From DATBED01 sp036276195 (GTDB lineage Bacteria; Patescibacteriota; Saccharimonadia; Saccharimonadales; UBA4665), in NCBI GenBank assembly GCA_036276195.1, contig DATBED010000028.1, positions 1 to 26,337 of the forward strand: a stretch of DNA of 26,337 bases, given 5' to 3'. The position numbers were made by a program, and so were the translations under genes. Of this stretch, positions 1 through 7,479 are shown piece by piece (position 1 is the first letter of the stretch; each line of letters begins with the position of its first letter). The notes beneath the pieces were generated by a model. It was not told the origin of the DNA. It saw only the letters and a list, made by a program, of their open reading frames with translations, and did not search any database.

Positions 1-28
1 CTACTAAACTTTCACCGCTTTTAAGTTT

Positions 29-46
29 TTCACAAAATTCTGTGAA
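29..46. repeat. Short inverted repeat TTCACA-N6-TGTGAA
   Basis: TTCACA (29-34) and TGTGAA (41-46) form a perfect 6-bp dyad. The half-site with its spacer, TTCACAAAATT, recurs as a direct copy at 80-90 without its partner arm. The stretch 1-132, downstream of the ftsB-like gene, holds no convincing gene. The dyad is not followed by a T tract on either strand, so it looks more like a protein-binding site than a terminator. No regulator is assigned. Confidence 0.3.
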
Positions 47-132
47 ACGGTTTATTCCTAAGGTGTTGGTTTTGGGGGATTCACAAAATTTCGTTAAAAA
101 GTTGAAGGTGCCAATTTCTTAGAAAGGGCGAG

Positions 133-597
133 CTAATTTGAGGAGGGTTGGCGATGCAAGAAAAAGTTGACCCACGATTGGAAGTTACGTTGGTAAACCG
201 GCTGCTTCACGGCGGCAGTCGAAGGATTATCCAACTCTGGCAAATCCACCGTGTAAGCCTGGGCCACACTGGCCGGCACCACGACCTCCTTCTCGCCGGG
301 AGCGGCCATACCGAAGTTTTGCCGGTCTGACAGCTCCAGGTACTGATTGCTGTTAAAATATTGGTTCTGTAGCGCCAGGTTGTCGTTCTGCAGTTTTTGA
401 AGTTCGTTCTGCTGGTTGAGCGCTGTGATCTGCTTCTGCAAACCGTAGTTACTTTGGATCGTTTTTACACCGCTCCAGCTTATTAGCAACACAATCACCA
501 CAAACAACAGCTGTCCAACGAAGCGTATGTCGCTTAAGCGCTGCAGAAAGCCTAAAAACTGACCATTGTAATTATGTAATCGACTTTTTATTTTCAT
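133..597 (-). CDS. FtsB/DivIC-like septum formation initiator protein
   Basis: Predicted small bitopic division protein of the FtsB/DivIC family, which in other bacteria links the early and late parts of the divisome through a periplasmic or extracellular coiled coil. Of 154 residues, about 27-46 (LLFVVIVLLISW) form one transmembrane helix. A Gln/Asn/Leu-rich coiled coil follows (about 50-85). Then comes the family-like segment YLELSDRQNFGMAAPGE, matching the usual 'ARxxLGMxxPGE' end of the domain. The C-terminal tail of about 45 residues is longer than in typical FtsB. A TATAAT box lies 14 nt before the ATG, giving a predicted leader of only about 7 nt and no Shine-Dalgarno. It is transcribed divergently from the neighbouring tRNA. 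The family call is good; the exact ortholog (FtsB, FtsL or DivIC) cannot be settled by eye. Confidence 0.75.
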   Translation of the reverse strand: MKIKSRLHNYNGQFLGFLQRLSDIRFVGQLLFVVIVLLISWSGVKTIQSNYGLQKQITALNQQNELQKLQNDNLALQNQYFNSNQYLELSDRQNFGMAAPGEKEVVVPASVAQAYTVDLPELDNPSTAAVKQPVYQRNFQSWVNFFLHRQPSSN

Positions 598-637
598 AAC
601 GAGCTATTAGCATTATATTACTTTCGGCCAAATCTGG

Positions 638-643
638 TATACT
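638..643 (+). promoter_or_regulatory. -10 box TATACT of the tRNA-Met gene
   Basis: TATACT ends 25 nt before the first base of the tRNA, so the precursor would carry a 5' leader of roughly 18 nt. No clear -35 hexamer was found. Confidence 0.45.
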
Positions 644-668
644 CTGATCTGTTAGTGAGTAACATTTC

Positions 669-744
669 GGGGGTGTAGCTCAGTGGTTAGAGCAGTCGGC
701 TCATAACCGATTGGTCCCTGGTTCAAATCCAGGCACCCCCACCA
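669..744 (+). tRNA. tRNA-Met (anticodon CAU), CCA encoded
   Basis: A full cloverleaf can be drawn: acceptor GGGGGTG (669-675) with CACCCCC (734-740), D stem GCTC/GAGC, anticodon stem GTCGG/CCGAT with loop CTCATAA (anticodon CAT at 702-704), T stem CCTGG/CCAGG with loop TTCAAAT, discriminator A741 and genomic CCA at 742-744. The paired G1-C72 argues against an initiator tRNA. It is an elongator tRNA-Met, or tRNA-Ile2 if the wobble C is lysidinylated. The 3' end lies inside the 3' end of the serine recombinase gene on the opposite strand, and its T arm is repeated at 9295-9308, so it is the likely integration target of the island. Confidence 0.95.
719..744. other. Putative left attachment site in the tRNA-Met 3' end
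   Basis: TGGTTCAAATCCAG (719-732) is shared exactly with 9295-9308, and both copies run on to an ACCA end. This left copy completes the functional tRNA; the right copy has a degraded acceptor strand. Island genes lie between the two copies. The assignment is by position and similarity; the recombinase crossover point is not known. Confidence 0.55.
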
Positions 745-2297
745 GCTTGGAATGATGTCATTTCAACTAGTGAAGCATATGGCTCTTTCAAGGAGTAATT
801 TGTCATTTTTTGACCGTCAAAACTGAGTTTCAAAAACAAATTGCTAACTATAATGTCTTTTTGAAACACGTCGGCCGCTTTTAGCTTTTCAGCCATCTCT
901 GCAATCGTCGCTTTGAACTGTTCCTTATCAATCGCAGGAAGGCTGCTCCGTTTGATACTACGCTCATGCTGTTTGATTATCGGCTCTAGCTTTTGCATCT
1001 GCTGTGACGCTTCAGCAATTTGCTCACTGACCGTTTGCTTGGCTCTATCATCTTGCAAAATGGACAGGCTAGGCGAGAGTTCGATAATACGTCTTTCGTA
1101 GCCAGCTTGGGTAGTCTTGGCTCTGCTCAACTCACTACGCAGTTTCGTCATGGCGGTCTTACTATAAGCCTTGAGCTCCTTCAGGTATTCATCGTAGGCT
1201 TCTGGTGGTAGTTTAGCCAACTTATCTTCTATGACTCTGTTAATTTCACCGAATACAAGCTTACCTCTAATGCTTTTCTCGCCTACTTTTCGGGTACACT
1301 TGGGGTTCAGGCATCTGTAATTAAGCCGTGCCACTTTGTCTCTGCCTGTTGACCGACCCACCTGCATTGGTCTTTCGTACTTGCAAACGTCGCAGAACAC
1401 CATGTAGCGAAGCGGTAGGAATGGCTTACGACCTTTACTGGTGCGACGCTGGCCTCTGCTGAGCTCCTGAACCTTAAAATAGGTCTCACGGTCTATCATG
1501 GGCTCAAATGGTACAGGCGCTTCGACCAAGTCAACAGTTTGTCCAGCCTGATTAAGCTCACCATAGTAAAACGTATCCTTGAACATATTACTCAGTACGC
1601 TATCGGTCATTACAAACGTCACATGACCGCCTCTTTTGGCAATGAACTTCTGATAACCCTGAGCGTTAATGTAATCGCAGACAAACTGTTGGCTTTTACC
1701 ACTGGCTCGTAGCTGCCAAGCCTTTTGCATAACTACGAAATTGTCACCGTCCTTGCGATAAATACCTTCCTTGTCACGTATATAGCCGTGCTTTGGCGTA
1801 CCACCCGATTTATAGTCCTTCAGATTGCCTTTGACCCCACGACTAACCTTAGTGGATAGATCATCCGAGTAATGTTTGCTAAATACAAACAGCATACCAA
1901 GTAGCAGCTTGCCATTAGCATCATTACTAAACTGATGGCTGTGAAATCGGATGTCCTTGAGCTGACCTGTATCCAGCATGTGAATCAATCTGCCGGCCTC
2001 TACCATATTCCTAGCCAGTCGGTCAGGATGCCACGTCAAAATGGCATCAAACTCTTTCGCCTTGATACGTTTCAGCATATCAGTAAACTTTGGACGGTTT
2101 CGGGGAGTTTTAGCTGACTTTTCCTCACGGATAACTTCAACTACATTCAGTCCTAAGCGTTGAGCCAGCTCCTCACAGTCGTTTACTTGATCAGGTATAG
2201 ACCGTACCTGTTCCTCATCCTGGCGTGACTTCCTAGCATACAGGATGTACCGCAGCGTAGTTAGGTCAAGTGTTTCATCATTGGGCGTATCGGCCAT
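723..2297 (-). CDS. Large serine recombinase (integrase), overlaps tRNA-Met 3' end
   Basis: Site-specific DNA integrase of the large serine recombinase class, 524 aa. The N-terminal resolvase domain starts LRYILYARKS with catalytic Ser24 and has the conserved DRLARN arginines at 93 and 96. A recombinase domain follows. Then comes a zinc ribbon with paired cysteines (FCDVCKYE, then RCLNPKC) at about 300-335, a long coiled-coil region (about 370-450) and a short C-terminal part. All family hallmarks are intact, so it may be active. The last seven or so codons are antisense to the tRNA-Met 3' end and the stop codon falls in the T-loop sequence, so the C-terminus is built on the attachment site. 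TAAAAT lies exactly 6 nt before the ATG, with no good Shine-Dalgarno. It is probably also cotranscribed from the promoter upstream of the 67-aa gene. Confidence 0.93.
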   Translation of the reverse strand: MADTPNDETLDLTTLRYILYARKSRQDEEQVRSIPDQVNDCEELAQRLGLNVVEVIREEKSAKTPRNRPKFTDMLKRIKAKEFDAILTWHPDRLARNMVEAGRLIHMLDTGQLKDIRFHSHQFSNDANGKLLLGMLFVFSKHYSDDLSTKVSRGVKGNLKDYKSGGTPKHGYIRDKEGIYRKDGDNFVVMQKAWQLRASGKSQQFVCDYINAQGYQKFIAKRGGHVTFVMTDSVLSNMFKDTFYYGELNQAGQTVDLVEAPVPFEPMIDRETYFKVQELSRGQRRTSKGRKPFLPLRYMVFCDVCKYERPMQVGRSTGRDKVARLNYRCLNPKCTRKVGEKSIRGKLVFGEINRVIEDKLAKLPPEAYDEYLKELKAYSKTAMTKLRSELSRAKTTQAGYERRIIELSPSLSILQDDRAKQTVSEQIAEASQQMQKLEPIIKQHERSIKRSSLPAIDKEQFKATIAEMAEKLKAADVFQKDIIVSNLFLKLSFDGQKMTNYSLKEPYASLVEMTSFQAGGGAWI

Positions 2298-2303
2298 ATT
2301 CTT

Positions 2304-2309
2304 ATTTTA
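2304..2309 (-). promoter_or_regulatory. -10 box TAAAAT, 6 nt before the serine recombinase ATG
   Basis: This hexamer sits at the distance expected for a leaderless transcript. No -35 is evident, so the upstream promoter at 2613-2641 may be the main one. Confidence 0.35.
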
Positions 2310-2355
2310 CCTGTGAGCAGTATTTTTTGCCCGATTGTTAAGGTGCATTATCCAA

Positions 2356-2559
2356 CTACAATACAATCCGACCACCATTATTATCGGAAATGGAGACGGC
2401 GTTTTCTTTGGCTAGTGGAGCGTCTGTATCTATTTTTTGGAGCTGGTCAATCAATTCTACCAAAGCACCATTGTTAGAGTTGTCAGAACGCAAAAAATGA
2501 GGCTGTTGAATAGCCCCTTCGGAAACCTCTGAACTAGTGGTGGCTTTCTCCTTGTCCAT
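2356..2559 (-). CDS. Small hypothetical acidic protein upstream of the integrase
   Basis: A 67-aa ORF of unrecognised family. It is rich in Ser, Asn, Asp and Glu, with a central amphipathic stretch (ALVELIDQLQKID) and no signal peptide or membrane segment. It is the first gene after a near-consensus promoter (TTGAAA-17-TATAAT, 2613-2641) and precedes the serine recombinase by about 60 nt on the same strand. It could therefore be a small partner such as a directionality factor or regulator, but it lacks the basic, wing-like composition usual for excisionases. The ribosome site is weak (CGGAAACA before ATG). Existence is moderately supported; function is unknown. Confidence 0.55.
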   Translation of the reverse strand: MDKEKATTSSEVSEGAIQQPHFLRSDNSNNGALVELIDQLQKIDTDAPLAKENAVSISDNNGGRIVL

Positions 2560-2612
2560 TGTTTCCGAACGTCGGACTCAGGATATAGGCCAAATACTAG
2601 ATTTGTGTAAGC

Positions 2613-2641
2613 ATTATAGCAAAAATTGCCTGATTTTTCAA
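2613..2641 (-). promoter_or_regulatory. Sigma70-type promoter TTGAAA-17-TATAAT
   Basis: On the minus strand, TTGAAA (2636-2641) and TATAAT (2613-2618) are separated by exactly 17 nt. Transcription would start near 2606 and read the 67-aa gene and then the serine recombinase. An imperfect AT-rich palindrome lies just upstream at 2650-2681. Confidence 0.75.
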
Positions 2642-2649
2642 CGCTTACG

Positions 2650-2681
2650 TTTATTCGTGTAATGAGTATTATGAGAATAAA
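2650..2681. repeat. AT-rich imperfect palindrome between the two recombinase genes
   Basis: TTTATTC and GAATAAA form the outer arms (7 bp), with partly paired inner arms around GAGT. It lies just past the tyrosine recombinase stop and upstream of the promoter for the 67-aa gene. It could be a weak terminator, an operator or a recombinase site; the sequence does not decide. Confidence 0.3.
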
Positions 2682-2684
2682 TGA

Positions 2685-3575
2685 CTATATTTTGAGGTCG
2701 CTAAAGGCATTTCGGTACTGCTCAACGTCTCTTAGCATTAACCGGTTGTCGTCATATATTCTGAGAGTTTCGAGGCTTCTATGCCTAGTAAATCGGGCAA
2801 CCACCGATAACTCTCCAGGCATGGCTTGTATAAGTCTTGAGGCGTGGAAATGACGGCAGCCATGAACGGTGCGCTCAATACCCAATTCCTCGAATACCCC
2901 TTTAACAATACCTTGCAAGCCTCTGGTGGTCAGCTTCACGGCCTGACTTTGCCTCCGTTTGCTAATGAACAGGTAGTCGCCTTGCTGTAAATTGAGGCTT
3001 CGGCAATAGCGTCTTAATGCTCTAGTAGTGTTCGGGTGCAAATATATTCGCTCATAGTCATCACGACCCTTGCCGAGTATAAACATCGTTCCTTCTTTCA
3101 TATCGATGTCCTGAAGCTTTATATTGCAGATTTCGGCTTGGCGCATACCCTGGAGTAGGAGGCAGCAGAGCAAAGCTCGTTCACGTAGCTTTTCAGGGTG
3201 CTGACGCATCCACTCGCAGAGTAGTAACACCTCATCATCAGTTAGGCCATTGATCTTATGTTGTCGGTCTTGCTTAAAGCTGCGCACATTTGACGTTACA
3301 TCACGGTCTACAAGGCCGAGGCGGTAGCACTCTTTCATAAACACCCTGGCTGTTGCTAAATATTTGTTACGAGTAGCCACACTGTAATCCTCACGAGCTT
3401 TCAGAGTTCGTTTATATTCCAGCAACACGTTAAGCGATAATCCTTCGGCTTGCACGAACGCTAAGAATGGCTTGATTCGACTCTTGTACTCATCCCTGGT
3501 GTTCTGGCTGACATCCAACGTATCAATAATATCGTCTACGTTGTGTTTAGGCATCGACACTAAGTCAGTGGTCAT
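2685..3575 (-). CDS. Tyrosine recombinase (phage integrase family)
   Basis: Site-specific recombinase of the lambda-integrase/XerC-D superfamily. With the start chosen here it has 296 aa. An N-terminal SAM-like core-binding domain (about 15-105) is followed by the catalytic domain with every active-site residue visible: Arg145 (GMRQAEI), Lys169 (GKGRD), His238 and Arg241 (HGCRH), His265 (TRHRS) and the nucleophile Tyr274 (RIYDD). The open frame extends 11 codons further upstream (to 3608), but the ATG at 3573-3575 overlaps the TGA of the preceding gene as TGATG, the usual sign of translational coupling, so that start is preferred. Together with the serine recombinase this gives the island two unrelated integration enzymes. 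Confidence 0.92.
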   Translation of the reverse strand: MTTDLVSMPKHNVDDIIDTLDVSQNTRDEYKSRIKPFLAFVQAEGLSLNVLLEYKRTLKAREDYSVATRNKYLATARVFMKECYRLGLVDRDVTSNVRSFKQDRQHKINGLTDDEVLLLCEWMRQHPEKLRERALLCCLLLQGMRQAEICNIKLQDIDMKEGTMFILGKGRDDYERIYLHPNTTRALRRYCRSLNLQQGDYLFISKRRQSQAVKLTTRGLQGIVKGVFEELGIERTVHGCRHFHASRLIQAMPGELSVVARFTRHRSLETLRIYDDNRLMLRDVEQYRNAFSDLKI

Positions 3576-4519
3576 CACTTCTTCTCGCCTTGTTTGGCTA
3601 TGAGCCACCGACTGATGTTGTCTGTTTCCTCCTTCATCACCTCAGTTATATGCTCATATACCGGCCACATTGCTTCCGGTACGTTATCAGCCCATAACCA
3701 GCTTACCGGCTGGTCTTTGCCAACCTTAGTTTCCCATACATTTATCTTGTAATTGACGCTCGATCTAGTACACCACATGATCTGTTCCAGCAGATTATGG
3801 TCGCTTACATCACCGCCCAGCCAATCTCGTTTATTAAACGGTATTTCTTTTCTCAATAGGGCTTTTACCCAATCTATCTTCAGTAGCGTGTACAGTATGC
3901 CGGAGCAGTGAAAATCAACACTTTCTAGCATAATATCGTCTACGGTGGCGTAGGGAACGTCGTTCCAGTTTATGACTTGGCCTGTAAAATACGATTCCAG
4001 CTTTTTGGCTGTCCAACTGCCTTCACTAAACCGTTTATTCCAAACCCTAGCCATCTGATTCAACATTGGTACGTCCCACCTTGAGCCACCGGCTCTAGCC
4101 CTGTAGAGCAGGGCGTTTACCAGATCATTCTGTTTATTGCCTTGAACTGGTTGCATTGCGTAATCTTTGCCTTCATCGTCCGGATTATTTACGTCCAGAT
4201 CACGCCATTCACATCTGGCTACGTCTGCGATAATTGAAAGAGCTACTGTCTTTTCTTCCTCAGTCAGTGGCACACTGCCTTTTGAGCTGACCTTAGCCAG
4301 CATGGCTGCGTACTTATCGTAATCCGGTGGCAGAATGCAGTCCTCTATGGGGATTATCATGAGCCTCCGTAAGGCGTCTACTTCGTTTAATTGAATAAGG
4401 CTCTTGGCTGCTCTCACCGCCTTGTCTACATCGCCTCTCCGGACTGACTTCTGGATTGCTGACTTTAGCAGGCTAGGCGAAAATGGCACTTGAGCCTTTT
4501 CATCATCTGTTGTATTCAC
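3575..4519 (-). CDS. Hypothetical protein coupled to the tyrosine recombinase; possible RarA/MgsA C-terminal-like segment
   Basis: A 314-aa protein starting at GTG, with an excellent Shine-Dalgarno (AAGGAGG, 5 nt before the start). The opening region (about 15-65: LLKSAIQKSVRRGDVDKAV, then a DALRRLMIIPIEDC-like stretch) resembles the helical motif 'KSIRRGxxxxAVxxAxxL...LxRRLxxIAxEDV' seen in the C-terminal oligomerisation region of RarA/MgsA-type AAA+ clamp-loader proteins. No Walker motifs are present, so an ATPase is ruled out. The remaining 250 residues are unrecognised, Trp-rich and soluble. Its stop overlaps the recombinase start, so the two are made together. An accessory role in recombination or replication is inferred. 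The family assignment is tentative. Confidence 0.7.
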   Translation of the reverse strand: MNTTDDEKAQVPFSPSLLKSAIQKSVRRGDVDKAVRAAKSLIQLNEVDALRRLMIIPIEDCILPPDYDKYAAMLAKVSSKGSVPLTEEEKTVALSIIADVARCEWRDLDVNNPDDEGKDYAMQPVQGNKQNDLVNALLYRARAGGSRWDVPMLNQMARVWNKRFSEGSWTAKKLESYFTGQVINWNDVPYATVDDIMLESVDFHCSGILYTLLKIDWVKALLRKEIPFNKRDWLGGDVSDHNLLEQIMWCTRSSVNYKINVWETKVGKDQPVSWLWADNVPEAMWPVYEHITEVMKEETDNISRWLIAKQGEKK

Positions 4520-4633
4520 GGTTACCTCCTTGATTAGTGATGATATAAGTTATTGTAACTTTGACCACACTAACGTCAAGGGGTAAAATCGTATTTTTAC
4601 CTCTGTTAAATGATAGCGACTAAGCTATGTTAT

Positions 4634-5332
4634 TTAAGTTGTTTTATCTTCATAGCTTTGCCACACTCGCTCAAAGCCTTCAGACGAAATAACTGGCGGA
4701 TAGAACATTTTTAATTCTGTCATCGTTGCGTCATGCAATGCTGTATTATCAGAGGCTACGCAGTCTTCTAGAACAACAACGTGTAGGCTTGGCTCATTAT
4801 CATATAAGTCTTGTACGGTACGTGCCACACACCGTTGTGTCTTTAACCCGACAACAACTAAGGTTTTCAGTGCCTGTTCGGCTATGACCTTCGGTAGCTC
4901 AGTGCCTACATAAGCCGAAATACGTTCCTTCTCAATAACTATGTCGCCATCACGAGCAGGGGTATAGAGTTCTGACCCCCATGTCCCTTTGAGACAGGCC
5001 ACTTCACCTTCACGGTCATTACCTTCGAACCACAAAAATCGGTCACGGCCGGCTTCCGTACGAAGTTCGGGGTCTTCGTATGTCCTAGTACGAATAACTG
5101 GCCGACCTTTGGCGTAAAACAAATTGGTGACAGCCTCAATTTTTGGCAAAGTGGCTTGCATTGCATTGATGTCCTGATGCCACATAGCCGAGGACTTACC
5201 TTCAGGAGAAAGGAAGTCGTTTTGCAAATCAACTACCAGTAGAGCCGTATGTGTTGGGTTAAGAATCTCGTGCAATCGCTGTTCCTGTAATGGCTCTAGG
5301 TTCGGTGCTGCTGCTTCGTTTGATGTCGTCAT
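4634..5332 (-). CDS. Isochorismatase-family cysteine hydrolase
   Basis: Cysteine hydrolase of the isochorismatase-like superfamily (nicotinamidase, ureidoacrylate and N-carbamoyl amidases, isochorismatase), 232 aa. The catalytic triad is visible: Asp35 (LLVVDLQNDF), Lys135 (VIEKERIS) and Cys168 (LKTQRCVART). The fold order is conserved through to the C-terminus. The substrate cannot be read from sequence: the metal-binding Asp-x-His-x-His of nicotinamidases is not obvious. It starts 12 nt after the stop of the 416-aa gene and surely shares its transcript; AGGA about 9 nt upstream can serve as ribosome site. It is cargo of the island and probably acts together with its unrecognised partner. 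Confidence 0.85.
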   Translation of the reverse strand: MTTSNEAAAPNLEPLQEQRLHEILNPTHTALLVVDLQNDFLSPEGKSSAMWHQDINAMQATLPKIEAVTNLFYAKGRPVIRTRTYEDPELRTEAGRDRFLWFEGNDREGEVACLKGTWGSELYTPARDGDIVIEKERISAYVGTELPKVIAEQALKTLVVVGLKTQRCVARTVQDLYDNEPSLHVVVLEDCVASDNTALHDATMTELKMFYPPVISSEGFERVWQSYEDKTT

Positions 5333-5344
5333 GTTGATATTGTC

Positions 5345-6595
5345 CTACAGTTGGTTCAGTCCACGCAAGTAAAGCGTCAGTGCCATGTCGAGTCGTACTT
5401 TTCGTAGCCAGTCTGTGTATTCCCTCAAATTGTCTGGACTTTTACCGACTGGCACTTGCATATATTGACCGTGTGCTTCTTTTTCAACTTTACCTCGCTC
5501 ACTGTCATTATATTCAGGATGCAACATTGGATTGACTAACCTGGCAAAGATTGGGCTTCGCTCAATTATTGCTTCAGCAAAACGCAAAATTGTCAGACTA
5601 CGCTCTAATTCAACTTGCTTGATATGAACTCCTTCTGCTTCACTCCAGCGAGAAGCAGGAACGCTTACCGTAATTTGGCGACGTTCATCATTCCATCGTT
5701 TTTCATCTGCTATATCAACAGTCATGAATGATACCGCATTACTGCCAAGCCAGTGAAATAAATCGGGGTGTGTACGACGAAGTAACTCAGGAATACTTTC
5801 GCCCAAATGCTCAGGAGCATCTAAAAATCGTTTGACATTCCGATAGTGGTTAATGACATCATCGCCCGATACCACCAATGGATATAAGCCAACTTCACGA
5901 GATGAAGCGGCCATTAGCTCGGCATCGTCTCTATCTGAAATGATTAGGTGCATATCGGGGTTGGTAAACTCGCCGAATGACTGAACAGTACCGAGATAAT
6001 GGCGTTGCTGTTGCTGGCGTACTTTATTTCGGAAGGCTTCTCGTTCTTCACTCCGCCGTGCTACAAAATCCATAACCGTTTCACTTTCGGGAATTGCGCT
6101 TTGACCGAGCATAGCGAGTAAATCAGCCGTTTCAATGTTTGGCGGCACAGTCTGCAATGGATCATCGTTATCCAATTTCATTTCTGTATATGACGGCGCA
6201 AAACCGTATGGATTATCACCGACCGACACATTGATAAAACCTGTCGAAGTGGCGAACGGATTAACCACGCTAACGCCATATCTTGGCTTACCGCTTTCAT
6301 CAAGCTCAACTACCTCAGCGAACAGACCAGACTTGGCAAGGTCTTCATCACGACGGAGAGCATAATTTATAAGTAAACGACTCTCTGGATTAAAAATATA
6401 AACTGGTCGTTCAGGAGATTTATCGCCTCGTGCCTCAAGCATTGCCACGTTAGCCAGGTGATCACCAATCATTCTGTCCATGCTTCGCTCAGGAGAGCCT
6501 ATAGCAGCTTCAATAAGGCCACTGGCACGATATGGCTCAACAGCAGCTTCAGCTTCCGAAGTTGGGACTAACTCTTTACCTGGTGTGTCAGGCAT
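5345..6595 (-). CDS. Hypothetical protein, 416 aa, operon partner of the cysteine hydrolase
   Basis: No family recognised. The protein is soluble, acidic at its N-terminus, and has no signal peptide, membrane helix or obvious catalytic motif. Visible pieces are a region rich in Gly, Asn and Pro at about 105-135, a charged helix with a run of glutamines at about 185-200 (RNKVRQQQQRHYLG), a beta-alpha-beta-looking stretch at about 215-245 (MHLIISDRDDAELMAASS), and a C-terminal helical end. It is the first gene of a two-gene operon with the isochorismatase-family hydrolase. A near-perfect -10/-35 pair lies at 6621-6649 and an AAAGGAG ribosome site about 11 nt before the ATG. Expression seems well defined; function is unknown. 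Confidence 0.8.
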   Translation of the reverse strand: MPDTPGKELVPTSEAEAAVEPYRASGLIEAAIGSPERSMDRMIGDHLANVAMLEARGDKSPERPVYIFNPESRLLINYALRRDEDLAKSGLFAEVVELDESGKPRYGVSVVNPFATSTGFINVSVGDNPYGFAPSYTEMKLDNDDPLQTVPPNIETADLLAMLGQSAIPESETVMDFVARRSEEREAFRNKVRQQQQRHYLGTVQSFGEFTNPDMHLIISDRDDAELMAASSREVGLYPLVVSGDDVINHYRNVKRFLDAPEHLGESIPELLRRTHPDLFHWLGSNAVSFMTVDIADEKRWNDERRQITVSVPASRWSEAEGVHIKQVELERSLTILRFAEAIIERSPIFARLVNPMLHPEYNDSERGKVEKEAHGQYMQVPVGKSPDNLREYTDWLRKVRLDMALTLYLRGLNQL

Positions 6596-6620
6596 AAAAA
6601 ACGCAGCTCCTTTATCGTAT

Positions 6621-6649
6621 ATTATACAATTCTTTAGGTTCTAAAGCAA
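6621..6649 (-). promoter_or_regulatory. Promoter TTGCTT-17-TATAAT for the 416-aa/hydrolase operon
   Basis: TTGCTT (6644-6649) and TATAAT (6621-6626) on the minus strand are 17 nt apart. Transcription should start near 6614, leaving a leader of about 19 nt with AAAGGAG in it. Confidence 0.7.
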
Positions 6650-6782
6650 CTTTAACGGATAGAGTTCGTAGCTAGTTTGCTGTTATCGCCCCATATCTTC
6701 ATCTGAACTTCGTTTTTACGCTCAGAGGTATATATTTATAATTCAATCTGAAAAATTCGTTAGCAGCCTCGTATGCACGTAG

Positions 6783-7286
6783 CTAGACAGGCTTATCAAG
6801 TGCCAGAGCTATCTCTGCCTCCATTTTCATGTGTTGCATCCGAATATCGCTTACCATCTCCATTGTCTGTAATTTGCTCTCATCGTATAGCTTGTTGTAC
6901 TGTACGCCAAACCGTGTCAGGGAGTCGCCGTGCCATAGCCGACGCTTCTGCAAGCGTTGCAGCTTTCTATGGGTCATATCCGACCTGCTCGACACATCTT
7001 TGCGATACTGACTAGGGTATTTCAGGTCATGGCATTGTCGGCACTTAATGAGCTTGCCATAAATGTACAGCTTGGTCGTACGCCGATTACAGCAAGGGGC
7101 TTGAAACCAGATACGCCAACCGTACCGAACTCTTGATCTACAAAGCTGAACATCGACATAATTAGTGTACGGAGGCGGTAAGTACGTGTGCAGTATGCCG
7201 TTGTTACGCACTTGGTCGTATTTTAGACACTCAAACAGATCAATCTCTGTTGCATCGGTTATCAGTATTGGGCTTAAACCTTTCAT
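6783..7286 (-). CDS. Zinc-ribbon hypothetical protein
   Basis: A 167-aa soluble protein. Residues about 62-92 hold a four-cysteine zinc ribbon, PCCNRRTTKLYIYG followed by KCRQCHDLKYPSQ. This is the pattern 'CPxCGRRxxKLY...CRxCHxLxYxSQ' of a family of uncharacterised proteins often found in mobile regions. A basic Arg/Lys-rich helix follows (about 105-125), consistent with nucleic-acid binding. The ribosome site AGGTGGTGA lies 4 nt before the ATG. A six-residue minicistron (ATG at 7301-7303) ends in a TGA that overlaps the start ATG. The transcript begins about 190 nt upstream at a strong promoter and also covers a leaderless 20-aa reading frame. A regulatory or recombination-associated role is inferred only. 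Confidence 0.75.
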   Translation of the reverse strand: MKGLSPILITDATEIDLFECLKYDQVRNNGILHTYLPPPYTNYVDVQLCRSRVRYGWRIWFQAPCCNRRTTKLYIYGKLIKCRQCHDLKYPSQYRKDVSSRSDMTHRKLQRLQKRRLWHGDSLTRFGVQYNKLYDESKLQTMEMVSDIRMQHMKMEAEIALALDKPV

Positions 7287-7410
7287 GAGTCACCACCTTC
7301 CATTGCTCAAGTTAACACCTTATCTGAACGCTTAACTCTAAATCATATGGACTTTTGCAAAAATCTAAATCTTTTGGGCTTTGGCTAGGGAAACGCTAGC
7401 TTTTTGCAAC

Positions 7411-7473
7411 TCAGTTGTATGAAAGTTGGCTGAATGTAAAACCTGGTCTTCTGGCATACAACCGTACTCGCAT
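7411..7473 (-). CDS. Predicted leaderless 20-aa leader peptide
   Basis: ATG at 7471-7473 lies exactly 6 nt after the TATAAT of a strong promoter, the same geometry as the leaderless genes in this window. The frame encodes a basic 20-residue peptide (starting MRVRLYARRPGF) and then stops. A second overlapping frame in the same transcript (7365-7457, 30 aa, starting MPEDQVLHSANF) is also open. Either could be a leader peptide controlling the zinc-ribbon gene downstream, or the remains of a decayed gene. Confidence 0.3.
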   Translation of the reverse strand: MRVRLYARRPGFTFSQLSYN

Positions 7474-7479
7474 ACCTTA

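Noticed and set aside
7393..7415. Small hairpin GCTAG/CTAGC followed by TTTTT on the plus strand
   Set aside because: The stem is only about 5 bp and there is no plus-strand gene upstream to terminate.
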